Below, piece after piece: positions 49,326-62,624 of a stretch of 64,000 nucleotides of DNA. Under the pieces are notes generated by a model, which ran no database searches, was not told where the DNA came from, and worked only from the letters and a program-made list of their open reading frames with translations. The stretch's first letter is position 1; each line of letters starts with the position of its first letter. The position numbers and the translations under genes are program-made. Source of the DNA: Burhinus oedicnemus (Eukaryota; Chordata; Aves; Charadriiformes; Burhinidae); the NCBI GenBank assembly GCA_008921705.1, contig VFFE01007510.1:23788-87787 (forward strand), in the 5' to 3' direction.

Positions 49326-49625
49326 TTACTTTTCTGCCTCTTGGGCTACCTTCTGGGTACAACATGATACACTTTCTTTGACTTTAAGTACTTCCAAATT
49401 TATTTTAACAAGCTGTTTTACCAGTGACAATGCTGCCTTCTGCTCAGATTTGCTATGTGCAATAAAATGCACAGCAACATCTGAAAACAGAGCAAGATTT
49501 GTAATTGCTGCCAGTATAGCAGTTCGAAAGGCTTCACTGCAACTCATGTCTTTTTTGTTGACATTTTTTCTGCCCTTGGACGGGTGCATCAGAAGCAATT
49601 TAATGACTGTGGCATCTCCAGCATG
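49326..49625 (-). pseudogene. Possible decayed coding fragment, minus strand
   Basis: An open minus-strand frame, 90 codons from its first ATG and about 100 counting upstream codons, closing with TAA at about 49326. Its composition is protein-like: helical runs with regular charged residues (AILAAITNLALFSD, SLVKQLVKINLEVLKVKES). Upstream of the ATG the same frame reads AGDATVIKLLL, which recalls one helix pair of an ankyrin repeat, and there is a stop about 10 codons farther up. The DNA around 49598-49613 matches 62252-62267 and similarity seems to continue for about 100 bp. I cannot name a parent gene; a repeat family is an alternative. Confidence 0.3.
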
Positions 49626-49639
49626 ACTGAGAGCGGGAA

Positions 49640-52140
49640 GTATTCCCCTTTATATCCATTATGTTTTCTCTCTCTGAAATGATTTCAGCATCATTAGCGG
49701 ATCATGGCATAAAACCATTCCTATTGCATGAGGCTTTAACAACATGGAATTTCAGTTTTTTAAGTTTCAAAATTTGAGAGATGGAATTAACTGTTTAGAA
49801 AGCATTTTTGAACTCATTTAAATTGTTCTGAGGGGGGGAAAAAAAAGACCAAAAAGAAAATCTGCATATTTCCAGATATATCCTGTAGAAAAGTATTGTG
49901 TCCTTCTGTTTTCATGCTCTCTTTTCCAAATAAACGTTTTAAACTTTCTAAAACACGGTGGCTTGGAATCACTTGGCCAGTGAATGTTCAGCAAGTTCTC
50001 TTATATCTTTAATCATGCTTTTGGTCAGTAAACTCTCCCATATAGGGAGGAGGACTCTGAACTCTTTGAGTTTGTCTCTGCCTTGTGGCCTGGAGTTGGT
50101 GGGCTTGCAAGTAACTGCAAAGATTTGTATGGTTGAGAATATGATAAGACTGTTTTCTCTCTCTACCTCGACCCCGTAGGAAAACGCAAATTAGTTTGAA
50201 ACCCCAGCCTTTTCAGGGCAGAAATTCTGTGTCAGTGCTTTTCTCATTTTAGAAGTGCGTGGAAAGCTTTTTAAATGATGGAAATGTTTGTTCTGAGATG
50301 GTAACAAAGTCAGAATCTCAATTTTAATCTCTCTGAACTAACATATTTTCTGTTTTCACAGTTAAAATGTTCATGTTCAGAATGAACGACTGAAATAAAA
50401 AAAAAGATCTGAATACACCCATTTTGTTCTTTCTGATCTTTGATTAAAACCAGACATTTTTTCCTCAATTGTATCTTTAATCTCTGTAGTGGAAATTGTA
50501 TGATTTCTGCAGCTATTTTGTATGGCATTAGGCATTATGAAATCCAATTCCTTCTGTGGGATAATCACAGATACTATAGTAGTTGCACTTTAAAATATTA
50601 AAGAATTAAAATATGGGGAAAGATGAAACACTTTGCTGTGTTTGTTTGCTATATTCTGAAGTTTAGTGAATGTGTTCATGAGTTGAAAGCCCCATGAAAA
50701 GATAATGGACATTATTTCTAATCCAGTGTTGCGGAAATCCTACTCTGAATACCTATTATTTTAGGCTACATGTCCATTGAAAAGGTACTGAAAAATGCTG
50801 GGAATTACAAGTTTTCTTCTTTCATGCAGAATACTCTTGGTCCTAATTTTTGTTGGCCTCTCTTTATGCTCAGAAAAGAAGGTAATAACAAAACCCAGTG
50901 TTTTTTCCCCCCTTTTCAGTGAAATGTCTGTTTTAGGCCTAGTTTCTACAAGCATTTCTTTATTCAGGGTAGCTCCTTATCTCATCAGGAATCCTGCAAA
51001 AATAGTGCAATCCCTGGTAACTCAGTTGGATTCTCAGGAATAGCAGTTTGGTGTAGCTCCTGTATCCCACACTGGATTTATGGCCATCCACAGTAGCCGT
51101 GTGTAGATTTAAAGCAGTAAATTAAATGAACCTGGGACTGTTCTCAGTGTGAAGGCAAATGGCACTGAAAGGCCTGTGTCCATGTCTCTAAACTGTTATC
51201 TCCCAAACTGGGTGATTGCATCAAAATTTCCTTTGGGAAGTTGGCCTTGGCCAGTGTTTATGCCGCAAGCAGGTCTAAGAATCATTTGGGTAAGTATTAT
51301 TTAGCTAAAGCTGAAATTTAGCTATGGATAGAAGCATGTAAGGGACTAACAATTTAACAGCAGAGGTGGTGGAGATCCATTGCTCTGGAGTATTCTCTGG
51401 CACTAGCTAAGGTGCTGGTGTAGGTGTGGGCACAGGGGTCTTCCCCAGAACACACATGGCCAAGTGCCTACCTCTCCCTCACATGTATCTGTGACACATT
51501 CATGAGGTAGCCTGAAATGTGATGCTTCCTCTTTATACCTCTAGTTTAGGCCAGCGTCCACTTTTGCCTATGCTTCTTTTACTGTCTTAGCTGACCTTTT
51601 GTGGCAATTCTCTCATGATACCTACTTTTATTTAAGACTGATTATTCTTATTTTATGAGCATTTCTTTCATTGGCCCCAGATGAATAACTTGGCTGGCTC
51701 TTACTTTTCTGTCATTCTGTTATTCATGGCACAGTTATTCTTGCTGAAGACTGCTCAGTTATATGATTAAAGACTAATCATGTTGAACTCAAAGACCCAG
51801 CAAGGACTGGAAGAACAATGACAGGCAGAGGAACCCTAATAACCTAACCAGTGGAAATGGACAACACAACTGCTCCCTAAAGCCATCCAAGGGATGGGGG
51901 AAAGATTGACCCTGGAGTGAAACCCATCAAGATGAATCAATGGGGAAGGACAAAAGCTGGGGAAAGAGAGGGATCAAAGTGGACTGAGGAGGAACAGAAG
52001 TGGAAAAAAAGAAGGAAAAGGGGAAGAAGGGGCCACCTGAGTGTAAAGTTCAGCAGCTTGTCTGACAGAGCTTGATAAGCACAGTCTGCCCTCTATTCTA
52101 CTTAAATCTAATTTCTGACTGCCTTATGTGTTGTTGTGCT
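49640..52140. other. Non-genic stretch, nothing recognised
   Basis: AT-rich. Frames of 60-80 codons only. 51990-52030 is purine-rich on the plus strand. Confidence 0.45.
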
Positions 52141-52205
52141 CTCTGTTTAGGGTGTGTATGTGTGAACATCAGCAAACCTTAACCCACACTAGCTGGTGAA
52201 CATGA

Positions 52206-52310
52206 GAGGTCTGTGTGCCAGCAGCTGGAGTGAGACGTGAACCTCAGGGGCTCATGGGTGCTGGTGCCAACAACTGGAGCAGGGCAGGGGCACTGGGGGC
52301 TGCACCCGGA
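52206..52310. repeat. Two-copy tandem repeat, period about 49 bp
   Basis: GTGCCAGCAGCTGGAG (52215-52230) recurs as GTGCCAACAACTGGAG (52264-52279), and the following CTCAGGGGCTCATGGGTG is echoed by CACTGGGGGCTGCACCCG. The block lies in a GC-richer patch (52150-52690) that has no recognisable gene. Confidence 0.4.
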
Positions 52311-53206
52311 GAGACTGAGAAGGCCAACAGCAGCAGTGACCCATATATCGCATGTGCCATATTGCAGTAGAAGACTCCAATCCTGATCAGCAGGACAGGA
52401 GGAACAGGACTGGGCCACCCATGCTGTTCGTGTTCGTCTGAGGGCTGTATGCGTGCAGGTGGGTGCTGGGAAAGGCAGTGCTTTCTCTCTGCGTCAACCT
52501 TTGTGGCTAGACGGGTGTGTAGTGTGAGTGCACAGATGCAGTCGTCAGGAGTGGGTGCTCAGCATCTACTGCCAGAACATGGGGACAGGGAACTGCAGCA
52601 GCCTTGCATCTGTGGGGCTGGGACAGGAGGAGACCCCCTGGCTCCCAGTGCCCATCAGGTGCAGCTACCTCTAACGCAGACAAAGTTTTGCTCTCGCCAA
52701 AACCCATGAGCACCATTAACCTTGAAGGATTCCTTGCCACCTTAGTAAATTACCTTTTGCTTGTCTTCACTCCCAACTCACTTTCACTCACTCTCTGTGC
52801 CAGGGACTCAGTGATTTGTGACCTTCTTACTGCCCTACTGAGGTCTCTAATCCTGTCTTTCAAATCATTACCTACACTGCCTTATTTTCTGTCTGTTCTT
52901 TCTTCCTTACCTCTCCTCATCTCTTTTTTTGAAGAAAACTGCTGATGTTAACCATACAAATAAATAAATACATTTATTAAGGAAAGGAAATAAGAAGCAA
53001 TCCTCTGCTGAGGCTCCTGGGCTATACCCTGTATCTACATTTTCCTGGAACAATCTCATTATAATTATCTGTGATTTTTTTCTTTTCATTTGTTTCAGAT
53101 TCTGATTCAAACTCCTTCGTATCCCCTAGGTACTCTTGTACTTTTGAACTGAACACTGCAACATACAGAAAGAATGCATTAAGTCTTACTTGTAGATGTC
53201 ACTTAA
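52311..53206. other. Non-genic stretch, nothing recognised
   Basis: GC-richer up to about 52690, then AT-rich. Frames of 77-113 codons overlap on both strands without motifs. (AAAT)n runs at 52959-52972. Confidence 0.4.
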
Positions 53207-53244
53207 CTTTTGAACAGCTGGGCTCCTTCCCAGCTGTTCAAAAG
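53207..53244. repeat. Perfect hairpin, 16-bp stem and 6-nt loop
   Basis: CTTTTGAACAGCTGGG (53207-53222) is exactly reverse-complementary to CCCAGCTGTTCAAAAG (53229-53244), with loop CTCCTT. The stem is too short for a microRNA precursor. It could be the tip of a decayed foldback element. Confidence 0.95.
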
Positions 53245-54316
53245 CCAAATTCTGGCTCCCCAGGAGCAGTAATGTGTACATTTCATCATAAATCAATTTA
53301 AATAGATTGCCTTTGATAGAATAGCAATGTCTGAAATGAAAAGTTAATGTCTAACAAGAATATCTGTTGCCTTTAAGAAAAAAGTGAATCCTGAATACAT
53401 ACCAGCCTTGGTAAATGGATTTATTCACAGAAATAGCATGGCATAAAAATGAAAAATACAGGACTCATGACTAAGTGAAAAAAAAGTGATCTGGATATGT
53501 TCAGGAGAAACTTGCCTGTGATGAGAACTTTTCTCATGGTTGACCATTTAACCCAGATTCCATATATTCATAGGGAAATGTAAGATTGCTCAGTGAATTC
53601 ACTGAAAGATGTGGGTGTCACACTAATTAAGTAAAGCATATCAGACTTCTGTGTAAAGTTCTCCAACAGATATCAAAAAACTTTATTTTCTGCCTGGGAG
53701 CTAAATTGCAGCATTTTGCTTCAGTGATTAGTTCCAGTGACTGGACACAAAGTTAGTTTCACCAAGCTTGGACTATAAGATCCTGAAGGGAAGAGACAGA
53801 AGGGCTTGAAACCCTGCTGGATCTTTGGGAGAAGAAATAATTATGGACTCTGAGGCCACACACCAGGAATTTAATTGAATGCGTCGACTTATCTCAGAAA
53901 GGGTAGTAGGAATCCGTAAGAAGATAACGCCTTTTGGATACACCTGTCAGAATTTCTAGAACAGTAAGATTGCCCCTGGCTGTGATTTGATCTTTATGGA
54001 AAAAGATGTATGTATACTTTCTGCTGACTTTTTAAAGTGGTTTAAATATATCTGCCTTTATATCTTAGAAAATTCACCATGAGTGAAGCTATCAATGTCA
54101 GAATCAAAAACAATTAGCTGAGATACTGCATTTCAGCATGCTCATAAATCATCTCCATATGCTTTGCAGGATGTTGATATTGGGACCCATTTTTTTTAAC
54201 CTCTCCTGCTTAGACTAACACATACATTTTGTTTATTATTTGGGAGATGTTATTAGCTTATTTTTATGTTCTCTGAAAGACATGTTCCATATGAGATCAC
54301 ATTAAATAATTTGACT
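53245..54316. other. Non-genic stretch, nothing recognised
   Basis: AT-rich; no supportable feature. Confidence 0.5.
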
Positions 54317-54466
54317 GGAAAAATAAACAGGACAAAAAAGAGACAGAAGAGGAAGGTTGAAAATGAGAAGGAAAGGCAAAGGAGGGATTGGAAGGGGCAC
54401 AAACTTAGAAGAGGAGAAGGAAAACTAAAACTGAAGAAAAGAAAGAGGTGAAGAAAGAGAAGATCA
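54317..54466 (+). repeat. Purine-rich (GA/GAA) tract
   Basis: About 150 bp with few pyrimidines on the plus strand (for example GACAAAAAAGAGACAGAAGA). It produces a K/R-rich plus frame (54266-54451), which I take as a composition effect, not a gene. Confidence 0.6.
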
Positions 54467-57400
54467 GATTCCTTAGTAAGAGAGAAAGAAAAAGCGTTCC
54501 AAGCAGAGGCAGTGGAATGAAATCAGAGAGTTCAGGAAAAGCACATGGGAAAAGTCTGAAAAGAAATGTAAAGGGCCAGAAAATTACCAAACATCTTATT
54601 TAAAACATGAAAGCTGTAAATGTGAGGTTTTGCACAAATTCAGCGGAGTGACTTCTAAAGCCAAAAGGGCTAGTTTGATAATCTTGATAAAGTCTTTAGT
54701 ATAAATTGTTGTTTTTCCTGAATGAGTTCCTGGTTTAATACCGTTATGGAAAAAAAGCCAAATAACTTAAAACGATTGTAGTAGAAGCTCCAACAAAAGT
54801 CTTGGCAAACTTTTTTCAGAGGTCTATTACACTTATTTTTACATCTATTTCAGTCTGAATTGATCTAACTTCAACTTTAGCTCAAAGCCCTATCAAGCAG
54901 ATTGAAGAGACGTCTGTCAAATTTCTATCTTTATGAGGTACTTAGGCTTAGATGAAGTAATTTCTGTGACCAGAAAAATGGTTGAAGTTTTCTGAGTCTT
55001 GTTTTAAAGCATGTTTTAAAACCTATTTCATGACTCCTTTCTTGCTCTGGCTTTCATTCTGCCTGTTTGTTAATACCCTTTTTCAAACGGACACAGTAGT
55101 CTGGTAGCAGGCAGAGATGACAGAATCTTGAGGTTTCTACTCAGCATCCCCTAGCTTACATACCCAAAGACAGCACTAGCATTTTGGCCAAGGATTTAGG
55201 TGCAGTCCAAATGCTGCTGGAGACAGCACTGGGTCTAGGATTTGGGTTACAAGCTTGGGTGACTGTGGCAATGGCTGCAAGCGTTACCTATTGACTGAGC
55301 GAATCAAGGGAAAGGCAGTTCATGTTCATTTACATGTGCACCTGTATATCATGCCGCCTTTCCAAATCCTTCACCTAGATATCCATTCTGAGGTAGCCAT
55401 GCTTGTCCTAGATGTATGGCATCTAGACTTTATCCCTGAATAGACAGATGTTTTTTCACCTGGGTGTTCCTTTTGGTTGGTGCCAGGCTGACAAATAATC
55501 TACAGCACTATACGGCATTCACACTATTCTATTTGCCAACAAACTTTTGATGTCAGAACCAATTAGTGAAATTAATTTGACCATAACTTTTTTTTTCATC
55601 ACCTGTTGCAAATCTTTAACTGTTACTTTTCTTTGATATATTTAGCTGGTCCGGTTTCAGCCATTCCATTTGTTTTGGTCAGAATTGCTGATATCAGTCT
55701 GAAAGACATACAATTACCCAGTCAGCCTAGCTAGCCTGTAAAATGGATGCCTCAAATGTTGCATATCTTCAGTGCTCTGGATTCTCCAGAAGGTTCAGAG
55801 ACCTGCTGAAGGTCCCTGTTCCTGGCTCAGAAAGCTCACTTGCTGTTACTTCAAAGCTCCTCATATGGTCTCTCATGCCCAGTCTTAGTCGTCATTGCTT
55901 TTGTATCCTACTGAGTTACTATTAAATTACCATCATTTTCTTCTAGTATTTTGTCAAATGCAGAACAGAAATATGGAATATTTCTGTCTTTCTTTCATTT
56001 AACTGACAGTTCTATAATTTCTATTTGTTGTGGCTATTAACATTAACAGAATTTCTTTTCTTTCTTGTAAACATAAATGTCTTTTATTCTCTTCAGCCCT
56101 GTTTGCCTTAGATTTTCTTTTCTACTTATTTTGTGTGAATCCACTACAGCTATAAGGCTTGAAAAGTTCTAGTTTTACTTCCCAGTTAAGCAGATTAAGC
56201 AAGCTGTTATCCTGTAAAGTCTGTGTATGTTCACATTCTGATAGCCTATACTATCCTCTTTCTTCATTCTGAAATACATCCTTCACTTAAGTATGTTTTT
56301 GCTGCAAAAAATTGCGGTTTTTTTTGTAGCAAGATTATTTTTATAACTCCCTTGTCATGCATTCCCTTTATAGAAGAACCAGAGCCAATTTTTCAGCTGC
56401 ATTTCATATAAGAGTAAGGATGGGAAATTGCCCAGGTTTGTGAGCTGAATAGCAAAGAAACAATGACCATGAAAACAAAACTGGATTAAGCATCCTTTTG
56501 CAGAGCAAAAGCATGGGCAACTTTCAGGACAGAATAAGGCGAAAAAGGAATAAGGAACTTTGGCATGGAAACCTCTCTGACAGAGGTACCCATGTCCCTA
56601 GGAGGTGAACAAGGGTGTAACATTATTTCTTGGTCTCACATGACGGTGGTCTTAGGCATGTGCAGCCCCCCGGTGAATACGGGAGCTATCCTTGTCTGCC
56701 CTCCCGTGAAAACACTGTGGTGTCAGGCTCGGTGAAATGGGTGTTTCAAGGCTGGTGTGGGAAGGATGAGAGCAAGTGGGATAAGCTGCACTCCCCTCGT
56801 TGCTGCCAATTTGCTCCCCACCTGCAGGAGGGAAAAGTTGCTGTGTGGGTTGGTTTTGGCTACAAGAGTTGAAGGCAAGTCATTTGGACCACAAAGTGTC
56901 TGCTCACTCCCAGTGAGCAGAATAGGGAAAATTGCTCTTACTGGCATAAGCAAGGCAAACCTGAGGCTATTCTCAACTCTTGCTGTGAGATACGCAGGGT
57001 GAGAGGCATGAGAAGCTTGGAGGTTTTCTTCTTTTTCTTTCCAACATCGGCATCAGATTCTGTTAATGTTCTAAACTATTGTTTTACAGGGAAAACTTAT
57101 TGATGCTTCTATTATTTTTCTATTTATTTTATTTGTTCTTTTGACCAAAAAAATCCACAAAACCAACCCACAAATGAAGAGGTAGATTGTAAATGTAAGG
57201 CTCCTGCTACCTGATATTGCTTATCTACAGGGTAATATTCCCTCTAGTGAATCTCAGAAGCAATTATAGAATGTAATTGTATGTGCAGATGAAGGAATCA
57301 AGTACCTAGTACATAGAGAGGGAGTGAAAAGTGCTGTGCCTTGCAATCAAGCACTACCAGAGTTTAAGCTGTGTAAACCGGTCTTTTATAACAAGTTATC

Positions 57401-60400
57401 ATTAAAAAAAAGCAATTAGCATAATTTCTCATTCTCTTTAAAATGGAAATACCTGTGTGACATTTACAGTGTGCCCAGTCAAACAGCTGTTTGACTATAA
57501 TGACTCAGGAAGTCAAATAGGGGTCTTTTTATTACTTTATGTTAAATGTGTCAATTTCAATTTGGAATGGAAGTTGGCTGTAATCCACATATAATACTCA
57601 TACATTTAGTGTTGTAGCAAATAAGTGGATAGATTTAGCACACCTTTTAGGAAGCTAGAGAAAGTGATTTCCAGCAGGTTTGGTATAAAAACAAATTAAT
57701 TTAATCTCATTATTGTTGCCAGAGTGCAGAAAAGTCTTTTTTCTTCTGAAACATGAAATAGGAGCGGATGAAATAAAAATTGCACTGACAGTGAGAAAGA
57801 AAGTGGGTTTTGGATGAGAAGAGCATTACTGTTAGCAGTAAAGTATCATATCTCAAATAAAGCAATGAGCAGTTTCCAAAATACAATGTACCATTTGTGA
57901 GGAAGGCAGGTAGCATAACCCATCCAGGAGCGGGGACAAAAGGAAAAGTAATTAGGAAAACAGTGGCATACAGCAAATGATCCCTCTTATAACTCTCTGG
58001 ATTTCACTGGGTTAATTCTAACAATGACTAGTCCTGAAATCCTAAGACCACTGAAGGTCTGCTCTGCAAGGGAACATGAGATAGGCTTCATCTCCTTCCT
58101 CAAATTCCAGCAACAGACTGAGATGGACTGACCAGGCCTTCATGTCTGTGTAGCAGTTTTCACTGCACAAAACAGAGTCTAAGTTCTCCCAGAACCAGAA
58201 ACACTGATGCCAGTTACCTATTGTTTCTTGACATGCTTGTCTGCAAAGTGAGATAAGCAAGCTTCATCCCTGAATGGATATGCAGCAAGCAACTTCCAAA
58301 TGTATCCCACACCAAGTACTCACAGACACTAAAAGGCTGACAAAATAGATAGGATGACACTGTAGGTCATCCAGCTTTGACAAATAAGCAAAACATCCTT
58401 AAACAATGATAGCTGTTAGCTAGGGCAAAGCAGTCAGTCAAGGTCTGACTGCTAAAAACACAGCAATCTATCACTTGATGAGAAGGCTTTGATCACCTGA
58501 TGAAGCTGGTTAGGCAATCATCTGACAAGGTTATAAAAGAGCCTCCACCTCCTTTAGTAGACCCAAAGTCTGGAACTGCAGGAGGAAAACAGCAGAACTG
58601 ATAGACTGCAGGTAGCCTTCATTTGGCAAAGTGTCTCCGGAGTGGGTGGAAAAGAGGCAGGCGGAATGGTCAGAGGTGTGTTTAGCTTCTGTTTCACTAT
58701 TTACTCTTCACTGTCTTTCTTAAGGAAAGAATAGCTTTTCAGAAATTCTATGCAAAACATATTTGTGTCATGTGCTTTACCTCCCCTGTATCTCTGAGAA
58801 GGTAGCCTGTGGATCCACGGTCCTTTGAGTCTTGTGCCATGGATTCCAAAGTATCAGTGCTGGAGCTTAGACACCTCATAGGGCTTTGGAAATCAGGCAG
58901 GAAGAGCACCCTATCTGTGCAAGCTCAGACACTTCTGTGTGCTTATAAGGTCTGACTCCTCTAATTAAAAAAAAAAAACAACGCAAGATCTGCTCTGTGA
59001 GAAGGTCCCTAGCCTTTGAAAACTTTGCATGTTTTCTTATGCAATTCCAGCTGCTGCTTGCCTGCAGTCTAACTCCCACCAATGTCTTCTGTCTCATTAG
59101 ATGAGGAGGATCCAAAAAGATCTCTGGCTTGGGATTTAGACTCATTTGACTTCACTGGGAGAATGTGTTTGCTTTTTAATTGAAAGATTGCCTGGGTTTT
59201 TCTCCCTTTCTGACAGCTGACCATAAATATAGGGCCTCTTTCAGCTGGAAACCAGGAGGTGTTTCCATGAAATGAGGGTGTTTGCAGCAGTTTAAATCAC
59301 TTTGTGGAAACCGAATTGTTTCAGCCCAGTTTCCACTTCATATTAGCAGCACTGAGAGCAAAATTAAAGTTTAGTTTAGATCACTGAGAAAGAAGCACTT
59401 GTAACTATCCCTGAATACAACACTGTGCTGAAACTGTACCAGTAGCTCGGCAGCCTTGAAAGAGCAAAGCCAAAAATACTGCAGCAGCTGTCCTGTTGAT
59501 CAGCTTGTACTTATTCAAAACTGTGCAGATCTGACATTTAGTACAGAAATAACCATTTCCCAGTTCATTCACAATTACATGGGGGAGTTGGGTAAACTTT
59601 GCAATGTGTGCTTGTAAATAAACCTCTTATCCCTGGAGTGAAGCATTCCTACTAAGTAATTAATTGAAGATTAAGTTCTACATCTTGAAAATATTACAGT
59701 TTTGCAGGGAGCTGACCATTTACCCATATCCTGGGTTACTTCCGTGTTTGTCTCATTTGCTTAAGCAAATTCACCATTTTGAATCCAGATCACATTATGT
59801 GTTCTGGGATCAGTACCTTTTCTAACCTTATTATGCAATGGAAGTTACCTTCTTGACTGCCACACAAGGAAAAATAAGTTGTATTTTTGAGCAGAGGCAC
59901 TGAGCAAAAGTTGCAGGATCTCAGGATTGAAATATGGTCTTGTTATTACAAATAGACTTTTTATTAACTTTCTTTTGCACAGGGGTATTTTTCAATCACC
60001 AGGCATCTTTCTTGTTCTTTCTGCCTACTGCTCACAACTTTGCTTCTCATATATGACTTCACTTTTGCAAATCTATTTCAAAATAATTCTTTATCTCCCA
60101 AACGCAACTGTTTTCTGTTACTTGTTAGGCTGTAGTTTGTATTGCTCTGTCTTTTATTTGTCTTGAACCATGTTTGTCCATGGCTGAAAGGGGAGGGTAG
60201 GACTGCCAAGTACAGTGTTTTCCCTTTCATTTATCTGATCAAAATTCCCTCTTAAATATTTCTCTGCTCTGTAAGTGTCAGTTTTTACAAGAAAAGGACA
60301 GGCTGTGTGATGATGAAGACATGAACATATGACCTCCAAGAGCTGACCAGGAATGCACTTTACCATAGTTGCTAAAGGAACAGCCCATTCTCTATCAGCG

Positions 60401-62123
60401 ATGCCAGTGTGCTCAAACTAGTGCGCTTCCAATTCTCTTTTCAAAGTCTATCTCAAAACCAAGGAAGTGGATGATGTAAGATCTTGAGAATCCTGCTCCT
60501 TTTTTTCAGGCAACTATCCCTTAACCCAAAATATATTTGTGCGGAAGGCTGAAATCTGTATCTGACAGCAGAACCCACAGCTGGTTAGAACAAGCGAGGG
60601 GCAGATCTCATTGAAGTAAATAGGGCTGTGGTATTCAGCATCTCAGTTTTCATGCACAAATGACTACAAGCACCCTAGTGTTATATCTGAGTATTCTGAC
60701 TTTGCTTAATCTTTTTTGTTTCAAAAGATTAAATCTGTTCCCAGCTCAGCTGAAGTTCAAAAACACTGAGCTACTGCTTTTATAACTGTCAAAGATCTGA
60801 AGGATAACTTAATTTTTAGTTCTGGTAATTCAGGGACAATGATCAGCTGTTTCAAAGACTGTGTGCATTTTTGTGTGTGTGACAGTGCAGAAAATGTTTC
60901 TACTCTATCAATTGCAACACCATCTGCTTATCTGGAAAATCAAAAACAGCCCTCAGATGCATTAAGAAACTATGAAAATACTTTGGGTAAAAAGGATAAA
61001 TGATGGATTCAGAGTACAGTCAGATCAGAGTGTTTACTCTGAAGGGCTGTCCTAGTGTCTGAAGTTTTAATCAAAGCTGATGTTGCAATTTATGTCCAAT
61101 GTCAGTGCAATATATGCACTGCAGTAATATATGAAATAAAAATATATATGCAACATTATATGACAGATATTCCGCTTTGCTCTTAATAAGTAGGTAAGCT
61201 ATAGACATAGAGAACCCGTTCATAATAGGTTCTGGGATGTATACACATTTCTCAGCTCTTAACGTGGAAGACTGTCTTTGTTTTCTTGTAAAGGATTTTG
61301 AAGACTAAAGCATGTGTGTATCACAATGGAAGGCAGCCATATAGAATGAGACAACATAATTAAATGACAGCAAAGATTACTGTGTAATCAGAAGGCCTGT
61401 TCTCCTTACTTACATGAAATATTTATTTTGTGGAAAGCCACTTTGTTGACCTATCTTTTTCAGTCTTTCCAGACTAAATTGTGTTACCAGGTATTTACCT
61501 CTGCTCATCAAAGGCATTATTCAAAATTAACTTTATTTTCCCTCTGCAAAACTCCTGTCTTACCCTGAGTTACCCCTTCATCATGTTCTTGACTTGGAGG
61601 TACTTCTTGTTTTGCATATTTCATTTATCCCTGAAATCCATTTCCTTTTGTTTGTTGTTATGACTGGCTCTCTTTTGTGCTGTTTCTTCAGCATTTCTAC
61701 CTTACTTCCACTCACTTCACATTTTTGTTCTTATCTGATGATTTCAGTGGCCAGTTCTTGAATCAAACAATCAAAACCTTTTTCGCTGTCTACCTAGATA
61801 CTTCTTTTTCTATTAGTTTGAAATTTCTTGAATATCTTTACTCTGAATAAATGCACTTGTGACTCCCAGCTTCCTGCTTACCCCAAGTGTATTTCTTCGA
61901 TGTATCCTTCAGTCTCAGTTCATTTAAGGCTTTCTACAACAGTGTCAAGGCTGTGTGGTGAAATATGGAGCGTGAAGTGTGGCAGCCCAGAGGAACCAAG
62001 AAACATTAAACTTAGTCTTTATCTGAAATAATCTGTTCCAGCTGCACACAATGGATTCAGGGCTAAAGAACGGTAGCACTCATACTTTACAGCACAGACC
62101 TGTGTCCTGCGTCCTTTCTCTGC
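54467..62123. other. Long non-genic stretch, nothing recognised
   Basis: 7.6 kb of AT-leaning DNA with no CR1 or LTR end, RNA gene or supportable exon. All frames are under 90 codons. 60601-60630 (CAGATCTCATTGAAGTAAAT) recalls an ancient amniote repeat. A run of 11 A lies at about 58968-58978. Confidence 0.45.
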
Positions 62124-62290
62124 CTCTGCGTAGCAAGCGTGTGCGCTGGCATATTCTTCAGACTTATTGCAGAGGTACAGAATAGCTGTGTGTACACAGA
62201 CAGCATGTCTGCTCTTGTTGAGTGTACATGGAAGGGTTCCCTTGAATGTGCATTTGATGACTGTGGCCTCTTCATATGTCTCCATCTACA
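62124..62290. repeat. Sequence related to 49.4-49.6 kb
   Basis: On the minus strand, GCCACAGTCATCAAAT (62267-62252) matches GCCACAGTCATTAAAT at 49613-49598. The next bases keep partial similarity (ATGCAC..TCAAGGG, ATGT...CAACAA, AGACATG, GCTAT.CTG). The minus frames share ATVIK, NK and TAIL. It may be a second diverged copy of one element or pseudogene. Overlapping frames of 88 (minus) and 154 codons (plus, 62167-62631) are not recognised. Confidence 0.35.
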
Positions 62291-62624
62291 TGGGATCCAG
62301 AGTCTGTGTAAGTCTTCAAAGGCAGCTGTTCTTTAAAGAAAGAAGTGATGATGCCTATAAGTATTTCCTACAGAGTGCCATAAGAGTTGAAACCTCTACT
62401 AGGAGGCAAAAGACCAAGATAAAATATCTTTCTCTGAAAAAGTCAAACCACATTTCTCTTGCACTCAGAACAGCCTATCTGCTGGCATGGGTGAGGACAG
62501 AATCTGGCTTTCCTTTGAAAGCTCTTCTGGGAACACAACATTGTTGGAGACAGAGGGAACAAGATAAAGGAGGACTGTCTGCATCACACGCTCCTCTGGG
62601 AGAGGAGATTTCTGGGTGTTATTC

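Noticed and set aside
54266..54451. K/R-rich 61-codon frame resembling a nuclear-localisation-rich protein
   Set aside because: It is a direct result of the purine-rich tract.
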